This document shows, one piece after another, positions 1 to 6,223 of a stretch of 8,339 nt of DNA. Under the pieces are notes generated by a model. It saw only the letters and a program-made list of their open reading frames with translations, was not told the DNA's origin and ran no database searches. Source of the stretch: Bordetella parapertussis (lineage in GTDB: Bacteria; Pseudomonadota; Gammaproteobacteria; Burkholderiales; Burkholderiaceae_D); the NCBI GenBank assembly GCA_945867725.1, contig CAMBJI010000076.1, positions 1 to 8,339 on the forward strand. Direction: 5' to 3'. The translations under genes were made by a program, and so were the position numbers. Each line of letters begins with the position of its first letter. Within the stretch, counting starts at the first letter, position 1.

Positions 1-1145
1 CTTTTTTCTTTTTCTAAATGGTTCTGAAGACACTGAATGCTACGGACATAACAGCCATGAAAAAATATCTGCATCACCATGAGTGGTTGTATCAACATCT
101 GCGTGACCGAAGGGTAAACGATCAAGCGATACAGACTTTTTGGTTCGGCGAGTAACTGATGCTTGTACTGATAGCGTCCCCACAGCATGTGACACTGTCG
201 GCCACCCCGATTAATACAGTCCGTCACGGACCACAAACAAGTCAGCAAACCCAGACGATAACTACTCATCGCAGGATCGCTTGCCGACAAGAGCATCACG
301 TAACTATCCCCAATACGACAGGAAAATGCACCCGCGCAGATACGTCCGTTGACCTGAGCGAACCCGAACAAGCCGCACTCGGCACCCATCGCTAGAAAAT
401 GTTGTGTTTCGGTTGCATCAATATCCGCTGATTTTCCACGCGCAGTCATGCTATCGCGCTTGAAGCGCTGCAGTATCAACACCAACTGACGCTGCTGCTC
501 AACGGTTAATTCATCACAGGTATAGGCCGTCCAACTAAAGTCAGGAAAGTCCCGCAGCAGACGATTGCGATACCCGCGCAGACTCTGACGGGTAGATTTA
601 CCCAGTGCGGCCATGTAGGCCTCAGTGGACGGCGGCAGCATGAGTACATAGTTCTCTGAAAAAGAATAAAACTGTGCGGGCAAAGAACTAGGCGGTACCG
701 ATACGCTGACAGCATTGAAGGCAATATGACGAGCACCAGAAAAATTCGAGAAAACACTAACTGCAAATGCATCTATCTGCGACGCATCAAGCGTGACAAG
801 CTCGCTTAGGACGCTTACACGCTTTCCATCGACTCGAAATAGCAGCACGCCAACAATCTCACCACTGCGATACCCAACCCAAGTGTTTGGTGGCATCTTC
901 TCAGGATCACTCTCACACAACTCCAGATAGCGCAGCGATGCATACAAGCTGCCTTGCAATCGGTCCAGGGCCATTGATGCAAATGCTGGCACCGAATGCT
1001 TATAAATCTCACTCACGATCTCACTCACGATCTCACTGACGATTTCACCGACAATTTCAGTCTTAAGCGGCAGCGCCTCTGACTGAGTCGCCGCTGACGA
1101 CCTTAAATTCAGGGAGGTAACGGATAACGGAAGGTGATTCGACAT
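1..1145 (-). CDS. CelD/FemAB-like GNAT acetyltransferase, partial (3' end beyond left edge)
   Basis: The frame is open for 381 codons from an ATG at 1145 to the window edge, with no stop codon, so the C-terminus is missing. The second half resembles the BioF2/CelD-like (Acetyltransf_6) GNAT family. A helical stretch at residues 168-198 is rich in R, S and L (LGKSTRQSLRGYRNRLLRDF). A later fold at 260-332 carries a VNGRICAGAF strand, a SASDPAMSSYRLG segment and WGRYQYKHQL, the family's usual 'Dp..s..G ... YK' pattern. Such proteins transfer acyl or aminoacyl groups, often in exopolysaccharide or cell-envelope pathways; the substrate cannot be read here. The N-terminal 50 residues are low in complexity, with an EIVS repeat. 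A weak AGGG lies about 7 nt before the ATG. No neighbour on this strand helps to place it, and the nearest gene points the other way. The family call is fairly sure; the function is open. Confidence 0.7.
   Translation of the reverse strand, partial: MSNHLPLSVTSLNLRSSAATQSEALPLKTEIVGEIVSEIVSEIVSEIYKHSVPAFASMALDRLQGSLYASLRYLELCESDPEKMPPNTWVGYRSGEIVGVLLFRVDGKRVSVLSELVTLDASQIDAFAVSVFSNFSGARHIAFNAVSVSVPPSSLPAQFYSFSENYVLMLPPSTEAYMAALGKSTRQSLRGYRNRLLRDFPDFSWTAYTCDELTVEQQRQLVLILQRFKRDSMTARGKSADIDATETQHFLAMGAECGLFGFAQVNGRICAGAFSCRIGDSYVMLLSASDPAMSSYRLGLLTCLWSVTDCINRGGRQCHMLWGRYQYKHQLLAEPKSLYRLIVYPSVTQMLIQPLMVMQIFFHGCYVRSIQCLQNHLEKEK
1006..1060 (-). repeat. In-frame 12-bp tandem repeat encoding EIVS/EIVG
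   Basis: On the plus strand the unit is ATCTCACTCACG: two perfect copies (1006-1029), one copy with a single change (1030-1041) and a more diverged copy (1042-1053), followed by a partial one. On the coding strand it gives EIVG-EIVS-EIVS-EIVS-EI at about residues 30-47 of the acetyltransferase. Because the unit is a multiple of three, copy-number changes keep the frame. The stretch could form a short amphipathic helix or linker. Confidence 0.85.
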
Positions 1146-1414
1146 GAATGGCCCTGAAGATGAAGAAATTTTGCTTGATCAAGCTGGAGCCTGTCTCTAT
1201 CAGTCAATCGAAAAACGTAGCGACACCTACAGTACGGCGCACATCACCCGTACTGCAAGCAGCCGTTACGCCACCAATGGCCTGACCAGACAAGCGCCCG
1301 GTACGATTATTTAGCGAGCAGATGCACGAAGAATTGACGGCCGCCAAGCAGAATCCCCGCGTGACTGTCATGGGTCAACGGGCGTAACCGGCACATCGGC
1401 ATGATCACTGTCGA
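1146..1414. other. Intergenic stretch without a supportable gene
   Basis: This stretch upstream of the acetyltransferase must hold that gene's minus-strand promoter, but I see no clear -35/-10 pair. A plus-strand open frame at 1144-1314 (56 codons, ATG to TAG) and a second frame from about 1286 to the TAA at 1385-1387 both look protein-like, the second through a segment reading LFSEQMHEELTAAKQNPR. They could be fragments of one frameshifted gene, but I recognise no family and neither has a good ribosome binding site. I treat the stretch as non-coding or decayed sequence. Confidence 0.4.
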
Positions 1415-1486
1415 AGGGGAGTGCTCAGCGGGGGCCGCCCGGCGTCCAAGCCGGCTGACGTGGTTCGATTCCATGCTCCCCTGCCA
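1415..1486 (+). tRNA. tRNA-Trp(CCA)-like sequence, probably a pseudo-tRNA
   Basis: Acceptor AGGGGAG (1415-1421) pairs perfectly with CTCCCCT (1476-1482), followed by discriminator G1483 and encoded CCA (1484-1486). The T arm is intact: CGTGG, loop TTCGATT, CCATG (1459-1475). An anticodon-like hairpin CCGGC / GTCCAA / GCCGG (1439-1454) places CCA after U33. The A1-U72 pair, the run of G at 2-5, G73 and a CCGG-type anticodon stem all match bacterial tRNA-Trp. Defects: the anticodon loop has six bases instead of seven, the variable loop is short (CTGA), position 9 seems to be missing, and the D arm (1424-1438) cannot form a normal stem, though it keeps CTCA and a G run. At 72 nt it is about four short. 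The origin from tRNA-Trp looks good; function as a translating tRNA is doubtful. It could instead be a tRNA-mimicking RNA. Confidence 0.5.
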
Positions 1487-1504
1487 CTTACCGACTGCGA
1501 GTGG

Positions 1505-1620
1505 ATGCTGACGACAGAATCTCCACGCGCTATTTTCTAGTTACCGGGCGTGGAGAGGATTTATCAGATAGGTGAAGTCCATGTTGACGCACTGAGCGCT
1601 ATTGAGCTTGATTTTCTTGC
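1505..1620 (+). pseudogene. Remnant of the N-terminus of a MacB/LolD-type ABC transporter ATPase
   Basis: Reading from ATG 1505 gives MLTTESPRAIF, then TAG (1538-1540), then LPGVERIYQIGEVHVDALSA and IELDFLA. This has the layout of the start of MacB/LolD-family ATPases (short leader, L..V.R.Y..GEV.V.AL..I.L.F), in which the Walker A motif GPSGSGKST follows within about 15 residues. Here no Walker A appears, and the same bases pass into the membrane segment of the adaptor gene in a different frame. The TAG falls where many relatives have Glu (GAG), one base away. I read this as a short relic left by a deletion that removed the rest of the ATPase and probably a permease. The right boundary is uncertain (about 1605-1650). 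The match rests on about 35 residues recognised by eye. Confidence 0.45.
1520..1556. repeat. Inverted repeat with 9-bp arms
   Basis: TCTCCACGC (1520-1528) is perfectly complementary to GCGTGGAGA (1548-1556), with a 19-nt loop that holds the TAG codon of the ATPase relic. No T run follows on either strand, so it is a poor intrinsic terminator. It could be an operator, an RNA hairpin or chance. Confidence 0.5.
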
Positions 1621-2762
1621 TGATCGCGATCGCTTTACTGTCAGCGACCATCTTCGTCGTCTGGATTCTAACGCCAGCATCTTTACGGCTTCAATGGGTA
1701 CGCGCCGAAAAAGGTGCGTTGAGCGTGAGTGTCGATAATGGCGGCATTGTGCGTGTACGCGATGCCTTCATCGTTGTTAGTCCGATCGCAGCCACGATAG
1801 AACGGATCACGCTACGCACTGGCGATACCGTCGCGCGTGGCGACATCGTTGCCTGGCTCTTGCCTTTATCCGTTGACCTGCAGGCCAAAGACCAAACACT
1901 AGTCCGCCTGCAGGCTGCGCAGGCTCGATGGTCGGAAGCGACATTGCAGCAACGCGAAGCCGAGATCATTCACGAACTAGCGAAACATGAACTTGAAAGA
2001 CAAAAAGTACTGGTTCGAGATCAATTCATCTTTCCGCAAACACTCGAACAATTGACCGCTCGCGAAAGTACTGCCCGCGCTGATGTGAGTACTGCGCGGG
2101 CCCGTACCAACGCAGCCCAAGCAGCCATTACCGAGGTACTCGCCGCACTAAACACGTTCATACGTGCCGAAGAGGGAAAAATTCCTGTGCTTGCCCCTGC
2201 TTCCGGTCGCGTCCTCTCGATCAATCAACAAAGCGAACACACGATTGCCGCTGGCCTACCGCTCATGACGATTGGCGATCCAACACACGTGGAAGCTGTG
2301 GTTGATGTGCTACCCACCGATGCGGTCAAAATCCGGCCGGGTATGCGCATGCTTCTCAGAGACTGGGGCGGCGATACGCCTCTGGAGGCGAGCGTCAGGC
2401 TAGTTGAGACCGCCGCATTCACCAAGATATCGGCACCGGGCATCGAAGAACAGCGTGTGAAGGTGATCGCCGATCCGGTTGGCCCACCCTGGCCACTGAG
2501 CGATGGCTATCGCATTCGAGCAAGGATCGTGCTGTGGCAGCAGGACGCAGCACTGAAACTACCGGGTAGTAGTATTTTCCGGGTCGGCAATGAATGGCAC
2601 ATATTCGTCGTAGAAAACGAACGCGCAAGAGAAAGAACTGTTGTCGTCGGTCAGCACAACCGTGATGACGTACAAATCATCAGCGGTCTGCTCGAGGGTG
2701 AACAAGTCATCAGATTCCCCAGCGGACAGGTGAGTGATGGTGCGCGCATCGTAGGCGAATGA
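1602..2762 (+). CDS. HlyD/MacA-type periplasmic adaptor (membrane fusion protein), 5' end doubtful
   Basis: The 386 residues show the adaptor layout: one N-terminal membrane anchor (about 3-23), a first lipoyl half with IERITLRTGDTVARGD (about 67-81), an alpha-helical hairpin rich in A, E, Q and R (about 95-190), the second lipoyl half PVLAPASGRVLSI (195-207), a beta-barrel region (VEAVVDVLPTDAVKIRPGMR) and a C-terminal membrane-proximal domain ending IISGLLEGEQVI..P. Such adaptors bridge an inner-membrane ABC or RND exporter to an outer-membrane channel. No transporter partner is in the window. The only in-frame start candidates after the stop at 1593 are TTG codons (1602, 1608, 1617), none with a good ribosome binding site. 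A well-placed AGGTGA + ATG at 1581 in the same frame runs into that TGA after four codons. With the ATPase relic upstream, the gene is probably 5'-truncated or fused and may be a pseudogene, although the rest of the frame is intact. Identity is firm; expression is not. Confidence 0.8.
   Translation: MSLIFLLIAIALLSATIFVVWILTPASLRLQWVRAEKGALSVSVDNGGIVRVRDAFIVVSPIAATIERITLRTGDTVARGDIVAWLLPLSVDLQAKDQTLVRLQAAQARWSEATLQQREAEIIHELAKHELERQKVLVRDQFIFPQTLEQLTARESTARADVSTARARTNAAQAAITEVLAALNTFIRAEEGKIPVLAPASGRVLSINQQSEHTIAAGLPLMTIGDPTHVEAVVDVLPTDAVKIRPGMRMLLRDWGGDTPLEASVRLVETAAFTKISAPGIEEQRVKVIADPVGPPWPLSDGYRIRARIVLWQQDAALKLPGSSIFRVGNEWHIFVVENERARERTVVVGQHNRDDVQIISGLLEGEQVIRFPSGQVSDGARIVGE
1622..1631. 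repeat. Perfect 10-bp palindrome GATCGCGATC near the relic/adaptor junction
   Basis: GATCGCGATC is self-complementary and lies about where the ATPase-like frame gives way to the adaptor's membrane segment. It may mark or lie near the deletion joint. A palindrome of this length can also occur by chance. Confidence 0.3.
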
Positions 2763-2794
2763 GATCGCCGAATGAGATAGCCGAATGAGACAGG
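2756..2794. repeat. Three tandem 13-bp repeats over the adaptor stop codon
   Basis: The units CGAATGAGATCGC, CGAATGAGATAGC and CGAATGAGACAGG sit head to tail. The first contains the adaptor's own TGA (2760-2762). Because 13 is not a multiple of three, the TGAs at 2760, 2773 and 2786 fall in three different frames, making a stop in every plus-strand frame between two convergent genes. It probably arose by slippage duplication. Confidence 0.8.
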
Positions 2795-2803
2795 CACATC
2801 GGC
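2780..2803. terminator. Weak hairpin between the convergent adaptor and paaK genes
   Basis: GCCGA (2780-2784) and TCGGC (2799-2803) can form a 5-bp stem with a 14-nt loop in the 53-nt gap between the two 3' ends. There is no T run on either side, so it is at best a poor intrinsic terminator. No better candidate is visible for either gene. Confidence 0.2.
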
Positions 2804-2815
2804 AACAACGCGTCT

Positions 2816-4117
2816 TTATACTGACTGCATGCGCTTGTCGATGACTCGTCTAGCCTTGCCCACCTGCGTGCGCTCCACACCATTCGGTGGTAGCACGGTG
2901 ACCGTGCAGGAAATGCCGATATAGGATTTGATCATCTGCTCCAGCTGCGCGCCCCCACGAACACCGTCACCATGTCGAATTTCCTCGCGGGTTTCAACCA
3001 GCACTTCCATCTGATCCAGATGCAGGTTGCGTGTCAATAAAATCTGATAGTGCGGCGCCAGCGCGGGTTGCTGCAAGAGCAGCTCTTCGATCTGTGAAGG
3101 AAATACATTCACACCTCGAATAATCATCATGTCATCCGATCGACCGACGATCTTGTCCATGCGGCGCATTGCGCGTGCTGTTGGTGGCAGCAAACGTGTC
3201 AGATCACGCGTGCGATAACGAATGACCGGCATGGCTTCTTTGGTCAGCGAAGTAAACACCAGCTCACCCGCTTCGCCCTCGGGCATGACCTCACCTGTGA
3301 TCGGATGAATAATCTCGGGATAAAAATGGTCTTCCCAGATCACCGGACCATCCTTGGTCTCAATGCACTCATTCGCCACGCCCGGCCCCATCACTTCGGA
3401 CAGGCCATAAATATCTACCGCATCAAGACCAGCACGCTGCTCAATCTCTTCGCGCATGCCCTCGGTCCACGGTTCTGCACCGAAAATACCAATACGCAGC
3501 GAGGACGCTGCCGGATCCAAGCCCTGACGCTCGAATTCTTCAATGATATTGAGCATATAGCTCGGCGTGACCATGATGATGTCGGGCCGAAAATCCGTGA
3601 TTAATTGCACCTGCTTTTCCGTCTGACCACCCGACATCGGTATCACTGTGCAACCAAGTTTCTCAGCACCGTAATGCGCACCCAGACCACCGGTGAACAA
3701 ACCATAACCGTAAGCGATGTGCACGATATCGCCGGCACGACCACCAGCTGCACGAATCGATCGCGCCACCAATCCGGACCAGGTATCAATATCTTTTTGC
3801 GTGTATCCGACCACCGTAGGTTTGCCCGTGGCCCCAGAAGAAGCATGTATTCGAACGACTTTGTCACGCGGTACGGCGAACATACCGAACGGGTAGTTGG
3901 CGCGCAAATCATCTTTGCCGGTAAAAGGAAATTTCGCCAGATCTGACAGGGATGTCAGGTCATCGGGATGCACACCTTTTTCATCAAAGCGCTGCCGATA
4001 ATGCGGCACATTGGCGTAGGCGTGGTGCAGCGTGGCTTTCAAACGCTGCAATTGCAGCGATTGCAATTCATCCTGACTGGCAGTTTCTATCGGCTCCAGA
4101 TCCGCTCGGTCACGCAT
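2816..4117 (-). CDS. paaK: Phenylacetate-CoA ligase
   Basis: PaaK activates phenylacetate with ATP and CoA to phenylacetyl-CoA in the cytoplasm, the first step of the aerobic Paa route. The 433 residues match the family's usual length. Visible motifs: the adenylate-forming P-loop SSGATGKPT (93-101), FGAEPW (212-217), YGLSEVMGPG (237-246), the RYRTRDL segment with Asp305, the hinge region GRSDDMMIIRGVNVFP (325-340) and the C-terminal lysine segment VGKARRVID (419-427, Lys421). AAGGAG at 4125-4130 lies 7 nt before the ATG. It follows paaI by 36 nt and is the last gene of the operon, converging on the adaptor gene. The stop is TAA. The sequence appears intact, with all the motifs needed for catalysis. 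Confidence 0.96.
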   Translation of the reverse strand: MRDRADLEPIETASQDELQSLQLQRLKATLHHAYANVPHYRQRFDEKGVHPDDLTSLSDLAKFPFTGKDDLRANYPFGMFAVPRDKVVRIHASSGATGKPTVVGYTQKDIDTWSGLVARSIRAAGGRAGDIVHIAYGYGLFTGGLGAHYGAEKLGCTVIPMSGGQTEKQVQLITDFRPDIIMVTPSYMLNIIEEFERQGLDPAASSLRIGIFGAEPWTEGMREEIEQRAGLDAVDIYGLSEVMGPGVANECIETKDGPVIWEDHFYPEIIHPITGEVMPEGEAGELVFTSLTKEAMPVIRYRTRDLTRLLPPTARAMRRMDKIVGRSDDMMIIRGVNVFPSQIEELLLQQPALAPHYQILLTRNLHLDQMEVLVETREEIRHGDGVRGGAQLEQMIKSYIGISCTVTVLPPNGVERTQVGKARRVIDKRMQSV

Positions 4118-4153
4118 GCGGTGTCTCCTTGATGATTGATACAGCGCTTTTTT

Positions 4154-4597
4154 TCAGGCTGGCTGCGTTGGTATCACTTCCCCTTTGAGCTGATGCGATT
4201 TACCACGCATCAGTGCAATCTTTTTGCCATCGGCATTGCTCACAACGACATCATATATCCCCGTCTTGCCACTCTTTGATTGCTCCACAGCGGATGCGGT
4301 CAGAACCTCACCCTCAAAGGCCGGCGCGAGAAACTCGATGCTGCAACCCGCTGCAACGGTTTGTACGTTATAGCTATTGCAGGCAAATGCGAAACTTGAA
4401 TCGGCAAAAGTAAAAATGAATCCGCCGTGGCACATGCCATGGCCATTGAGCATATCGCTGCGTACCGTCATCTGCATGCGCGCATGGCCGGGATGAATAT
4501 CGACCAGCGTGATGCCCAGCCCCTGTGTGGCCTTATCCTGCGCATACATATGCTGCGCGGTGGCTTGTGCGAGCGTTTGCGGGTCCGTGTTCTGCAC
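4154..4597 (-). CDS. paaI: Phenylacetyl-CoA thioesterase, hotdog fold
   Basis: PaaI hydrolyses phenylacetyl-CoA and its hydroxylated or stalled ring derivatives, returning CoA when the pathway backs up. The 147-residue protein has the signature NGHGMCHGG (51-59) followed by FTFADSSFAFACN, with Asp66 in the position of the family's catalytic acid, then a long strand with SIEFLAPA. I chose GTG 4597 as start: GAGAGG at 4604-4609 lies 6 nt upstream, and the resulting length fits the family. An ATG at 4645 would add 16 residues (starting MNVWYWILIRIAERN) encoded inside paaE, with no family likeness. The paaE stop codon overlaps the ribosome binding site, which suggests coupled translation. Confidence 0.93.
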   Translation of the reverse strand: MQNTDPQTLAQATAQHMYAQDKATQGLGITLVDIHPGHARMQMTVRSDMLNGHGMCHGGFIFTFADSSFAFACNSYNVQTVAAGCSIEFLAPAFEGEVLTASAVEQSKSGKTGIYDVVVSNADGKKIALMRGKSHQLKGEVIPTQPA

Positions 4598-4607
4598 GAT
4601 ATTCCTC

Positions 4608-5702
4608 TCAGCTATCCTGATCAAAATCCAGTACCAGACGTTCACTGGCAGCGAAGGCCTGACAACTCAAAACAAAACCGCGCGCGATTTCGTAATCTTC
4701 CAGCGCATGATTGGCATCCATATCCACCCTGCCCTCAACGACCTTACAGCGACAAGTGGCGCAAATACCGCCCTTGCAGGCATAACGTATATCGATTCCA
4801 TGCGCAAGACCGGCATCAAGCAGCGACTGACTATCGCGCTGCATCGTTATCTGATGGTGATGACCATCGATGATAAAACTGACCTCGCACTGCGTACCAA
4901 GCGCTGACAAATCACCGGCGCGCGCCAGGCGACGTGCGGCAGCGGCGGCTGCATCAACAACGGACGCAGAAAATAACTCGGTCTTGATCCGGTCTTTTAA
5001 CATACCTAGCGATTGCAGGGTCTCAGAGACCTGCTGGGTCATGCTTTCGGGGCCACAAATAAAGGCGGCATCCACATCATCGATGGATATCCATTGTTCT
5101 GCGAGCGCACGGCATTTGTCGGCATCGATGCGGCCATTGAACAAATCAATGTCTTGTTTTTCACGGCTCAGGACATGAACGATGGAAAGACGGTCAAGAA
5201 AACGGTCTTTCAAATCCGCTAGTGCCTCGCGCAACATCACAGTGGATGACGCGCGGTTGCCATACACCAGCGTCACGCGACTGTGTGGCTCGGTCAATAA
5301 GCTGGTCTTGATAATCGAATAAATTGGGGTGATGCCACTGCCGGCTGCAAAGGCCAAATAGTGACGCGACTGCGCTGGCTGCAATGGCACCTGAAAATTT
5401 CCCATCGGCGGCATGACATCAAGCGTCATGCCCGCTTTGAGATGCGCATGTGCCCAGCTAGAAAAAACACCGCCACTGACTTTTTTGATCGCGATTTGTA
5501 GTTGTTCATCCTGCACTGCCGAGCACAGCGAGTAAGAGCGCCGCACGTCTTCACCGTCAATCATGGCGCGCAAGGTCAGATACTGGCCTTGCTGATACGC
5601 AAACGCAGAATGCAGTTCATTCGGCAAATGCAGACTGACGATGATCGCGTCGCGCGTGTCCTGCTGCACACGATCTATAGACAATGAATGAAAGTGACTC
5701 AT
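4608..5702 (-). CDS. paaE: Phenylacetyl-CoA epoxidase reductase subunit (FAD, 2Fe-2S)
   Basis: PaaE passes electrons from NADPH through FAD and a plant-type 2Fe-2S centre to the PaaA diiron site. The 364 residues show, in order, the FAD-binding RRSYSL (54-59), GGVFSSW (77-83), the nucleotide-binding GSGITP (121-126) and VYGNR (146-150), CGPESM (216-221), an Ala-rich linker (about 246-262) and a C-terminal ferredoxin domain with Cys309, Cys314, Cys317 and Cys347 in the C-x4-C-x2-C...C pattern. All four iron ligands are present. Its ATG shares one base with the paaD stop (TGATG) and has no obvious ribosome binding site of its own, so it probably depends on translation of paaD. It ends in TGA 10 nt before paaI. 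Confidence 0.96.
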   Translation of the reverse strand: MSHFHSLSIDRVQQDTRDAIIVSLHLPNELHSAFAYQQGQYLTLRAMIDGEDVRRSYSLCSAVQDEQLQIAIKKVSGGVFSSWAHAHLKAGMTLDVMPPMGNFQVPLQPAQSRHYLAFAAGSGITPIYSIIKTSLLTEPHSRVTLVYGNRASSTVMLREALADLKDRFLDRLSIVHVLSREKQDIDLFNGRIDADKCRALAEQWISIDDVDAAFICGPESMTQQVSETLQSLGMLKDRIKTELFSASVVDAAAAAARRLARAGDLSALGTQCEVSFIIDGHHHQITMQRDSQSLLDAGLAHGIDIRYACKGGICATCRCKVVEGRVDMDANHALEDYEIARGFVLSCQAFAASERLVLDFDQDS

Positions 5703-6223
5703 CAGTGCGGCTTGAAATAATCAAAAGGCTCGAGACATTCCGTGCAGCGATACAAGGCCTTGCAGGCCGTGGAACCAAACTGGCTGATCAGCCGCGTGTG
5801 CGATGAACCGCACTGGGGACAGGCAATCGCAGGTGCATCACGATTGAACATCGCTGAGATATCGATGATGTTTTCAGCGACCAGTTCACTCGCCCGCTGC
5901 GCTGGTGGTGCGATGCCATAGCCACGCAGTTTCTCCTTGCCAGATTCGCTCATCCAGTCCGTCGTCCATGCGGGTGAGAGTTGTGTTGCAATCGTGACCT
6001 CATGTAGCCCATGCTGCGTCAGCGCGCTGCGTATGTCATCCGCAATCGCCTGCATCGCAGGACAACCAGAGTAGGTCGGCGTAATCATCACTTCCAGCCG
6101 ATCATCATCCAGCCATTGCCAGCCACGCACGATACCCAAATCGACCACCGAAATCACCGGTATCTCGGGATCAGCGACTTGCGACAACCATTGCCACAAC
6201 TGATCGTCACTCGCCTTCACCAT
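5702..6223 (-). CDS. paaD: PaaD, metal-centre assembly factor for the phenylacetyl-CoA epoxidase
   Basis: PaaD belongs to the MIP18/DUF59 family and is needed for an active epoxidase, most likely by helping insert Fe-S or iron centres; it is not a subunit of the purified enzyme. The 173 residues contain VADPEIPVISVVDLGIV (16-32), ITPTYSGCPAM with Cys54, and a C-terminal zinc-ribbon-like module with CPQC (135-138), Cys154 and CTEC (160-163). The frame is open upstream to 6385, but those 54 extra codons lie inside paaC in another frame. ATG 6223 is preceded by GGAG 4 nt upstream, and the length then fits the family. It overlaps the end of paaC by 7 nt and the start of paaE by 1 nt. Confidence 0.94.
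   Translation of the reverse strand: MVKASDDQLWQWLSQVADPEIPVISVVDLGIVRGWQWLDDDRLEVMITPTYSGCPAMQAIADDIRSALTQHGLHEVTIATQLSPAWTTDWMSESGKEKLRGYGIAPPAQRASELVAENIIDISAMFNRDAPAIACPQCGSSHTRLISQFGSTACKALYRCTECLEPFDYFKPH

Noticed and set aside
159..395. Plus-strand open frame of 78 codons.
   Set aside because: It is the antisense shadow of the acetyltransferase and has no family features or ribosome site.
506..1012. Two shorter minus-strand frames (506-772 and 815-1012) as separate small proteins.
   Set aside because: They are in another frame and lie inside the long open acetyltransferase frame that runs from 1145 off the left edge, which has clear family features.
1520..1556. The 9-bp inverted repeat as an intrinsic terminator.
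   Set aside because: The loop is 19 nt long and no T run follows on either strand.
1415..1595. A recoding unit in which the tRNA-Trp-like RNA reads TGA 1593 as Trp, giving a full-length adaptor starting at ATG 1581.
   Set aside because: The anticodon is CCA, not TCA. D-arm mutants of tRNA-Trp such as the Hirsh suppressor can read UGA, but this D arm is disrupted rather than subtly changed. Several genes in the window end in TGA, and the ATG-TGA leader is explained better as out-of-frame reading of the ATPase relic.
1550..1738. Plus-strand 62-codon frame starting at GTG 1550 as an independent gene.
   Set aside because: Its first half is part of the ATPase relic frame; its second half is the out-of-frame reading of the adaptor.
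4427..5222. Plus-strand frames of 69-148 codons opposite paaI and paaE.
   Set aside because: They are antisense shadows of well-supported genes.
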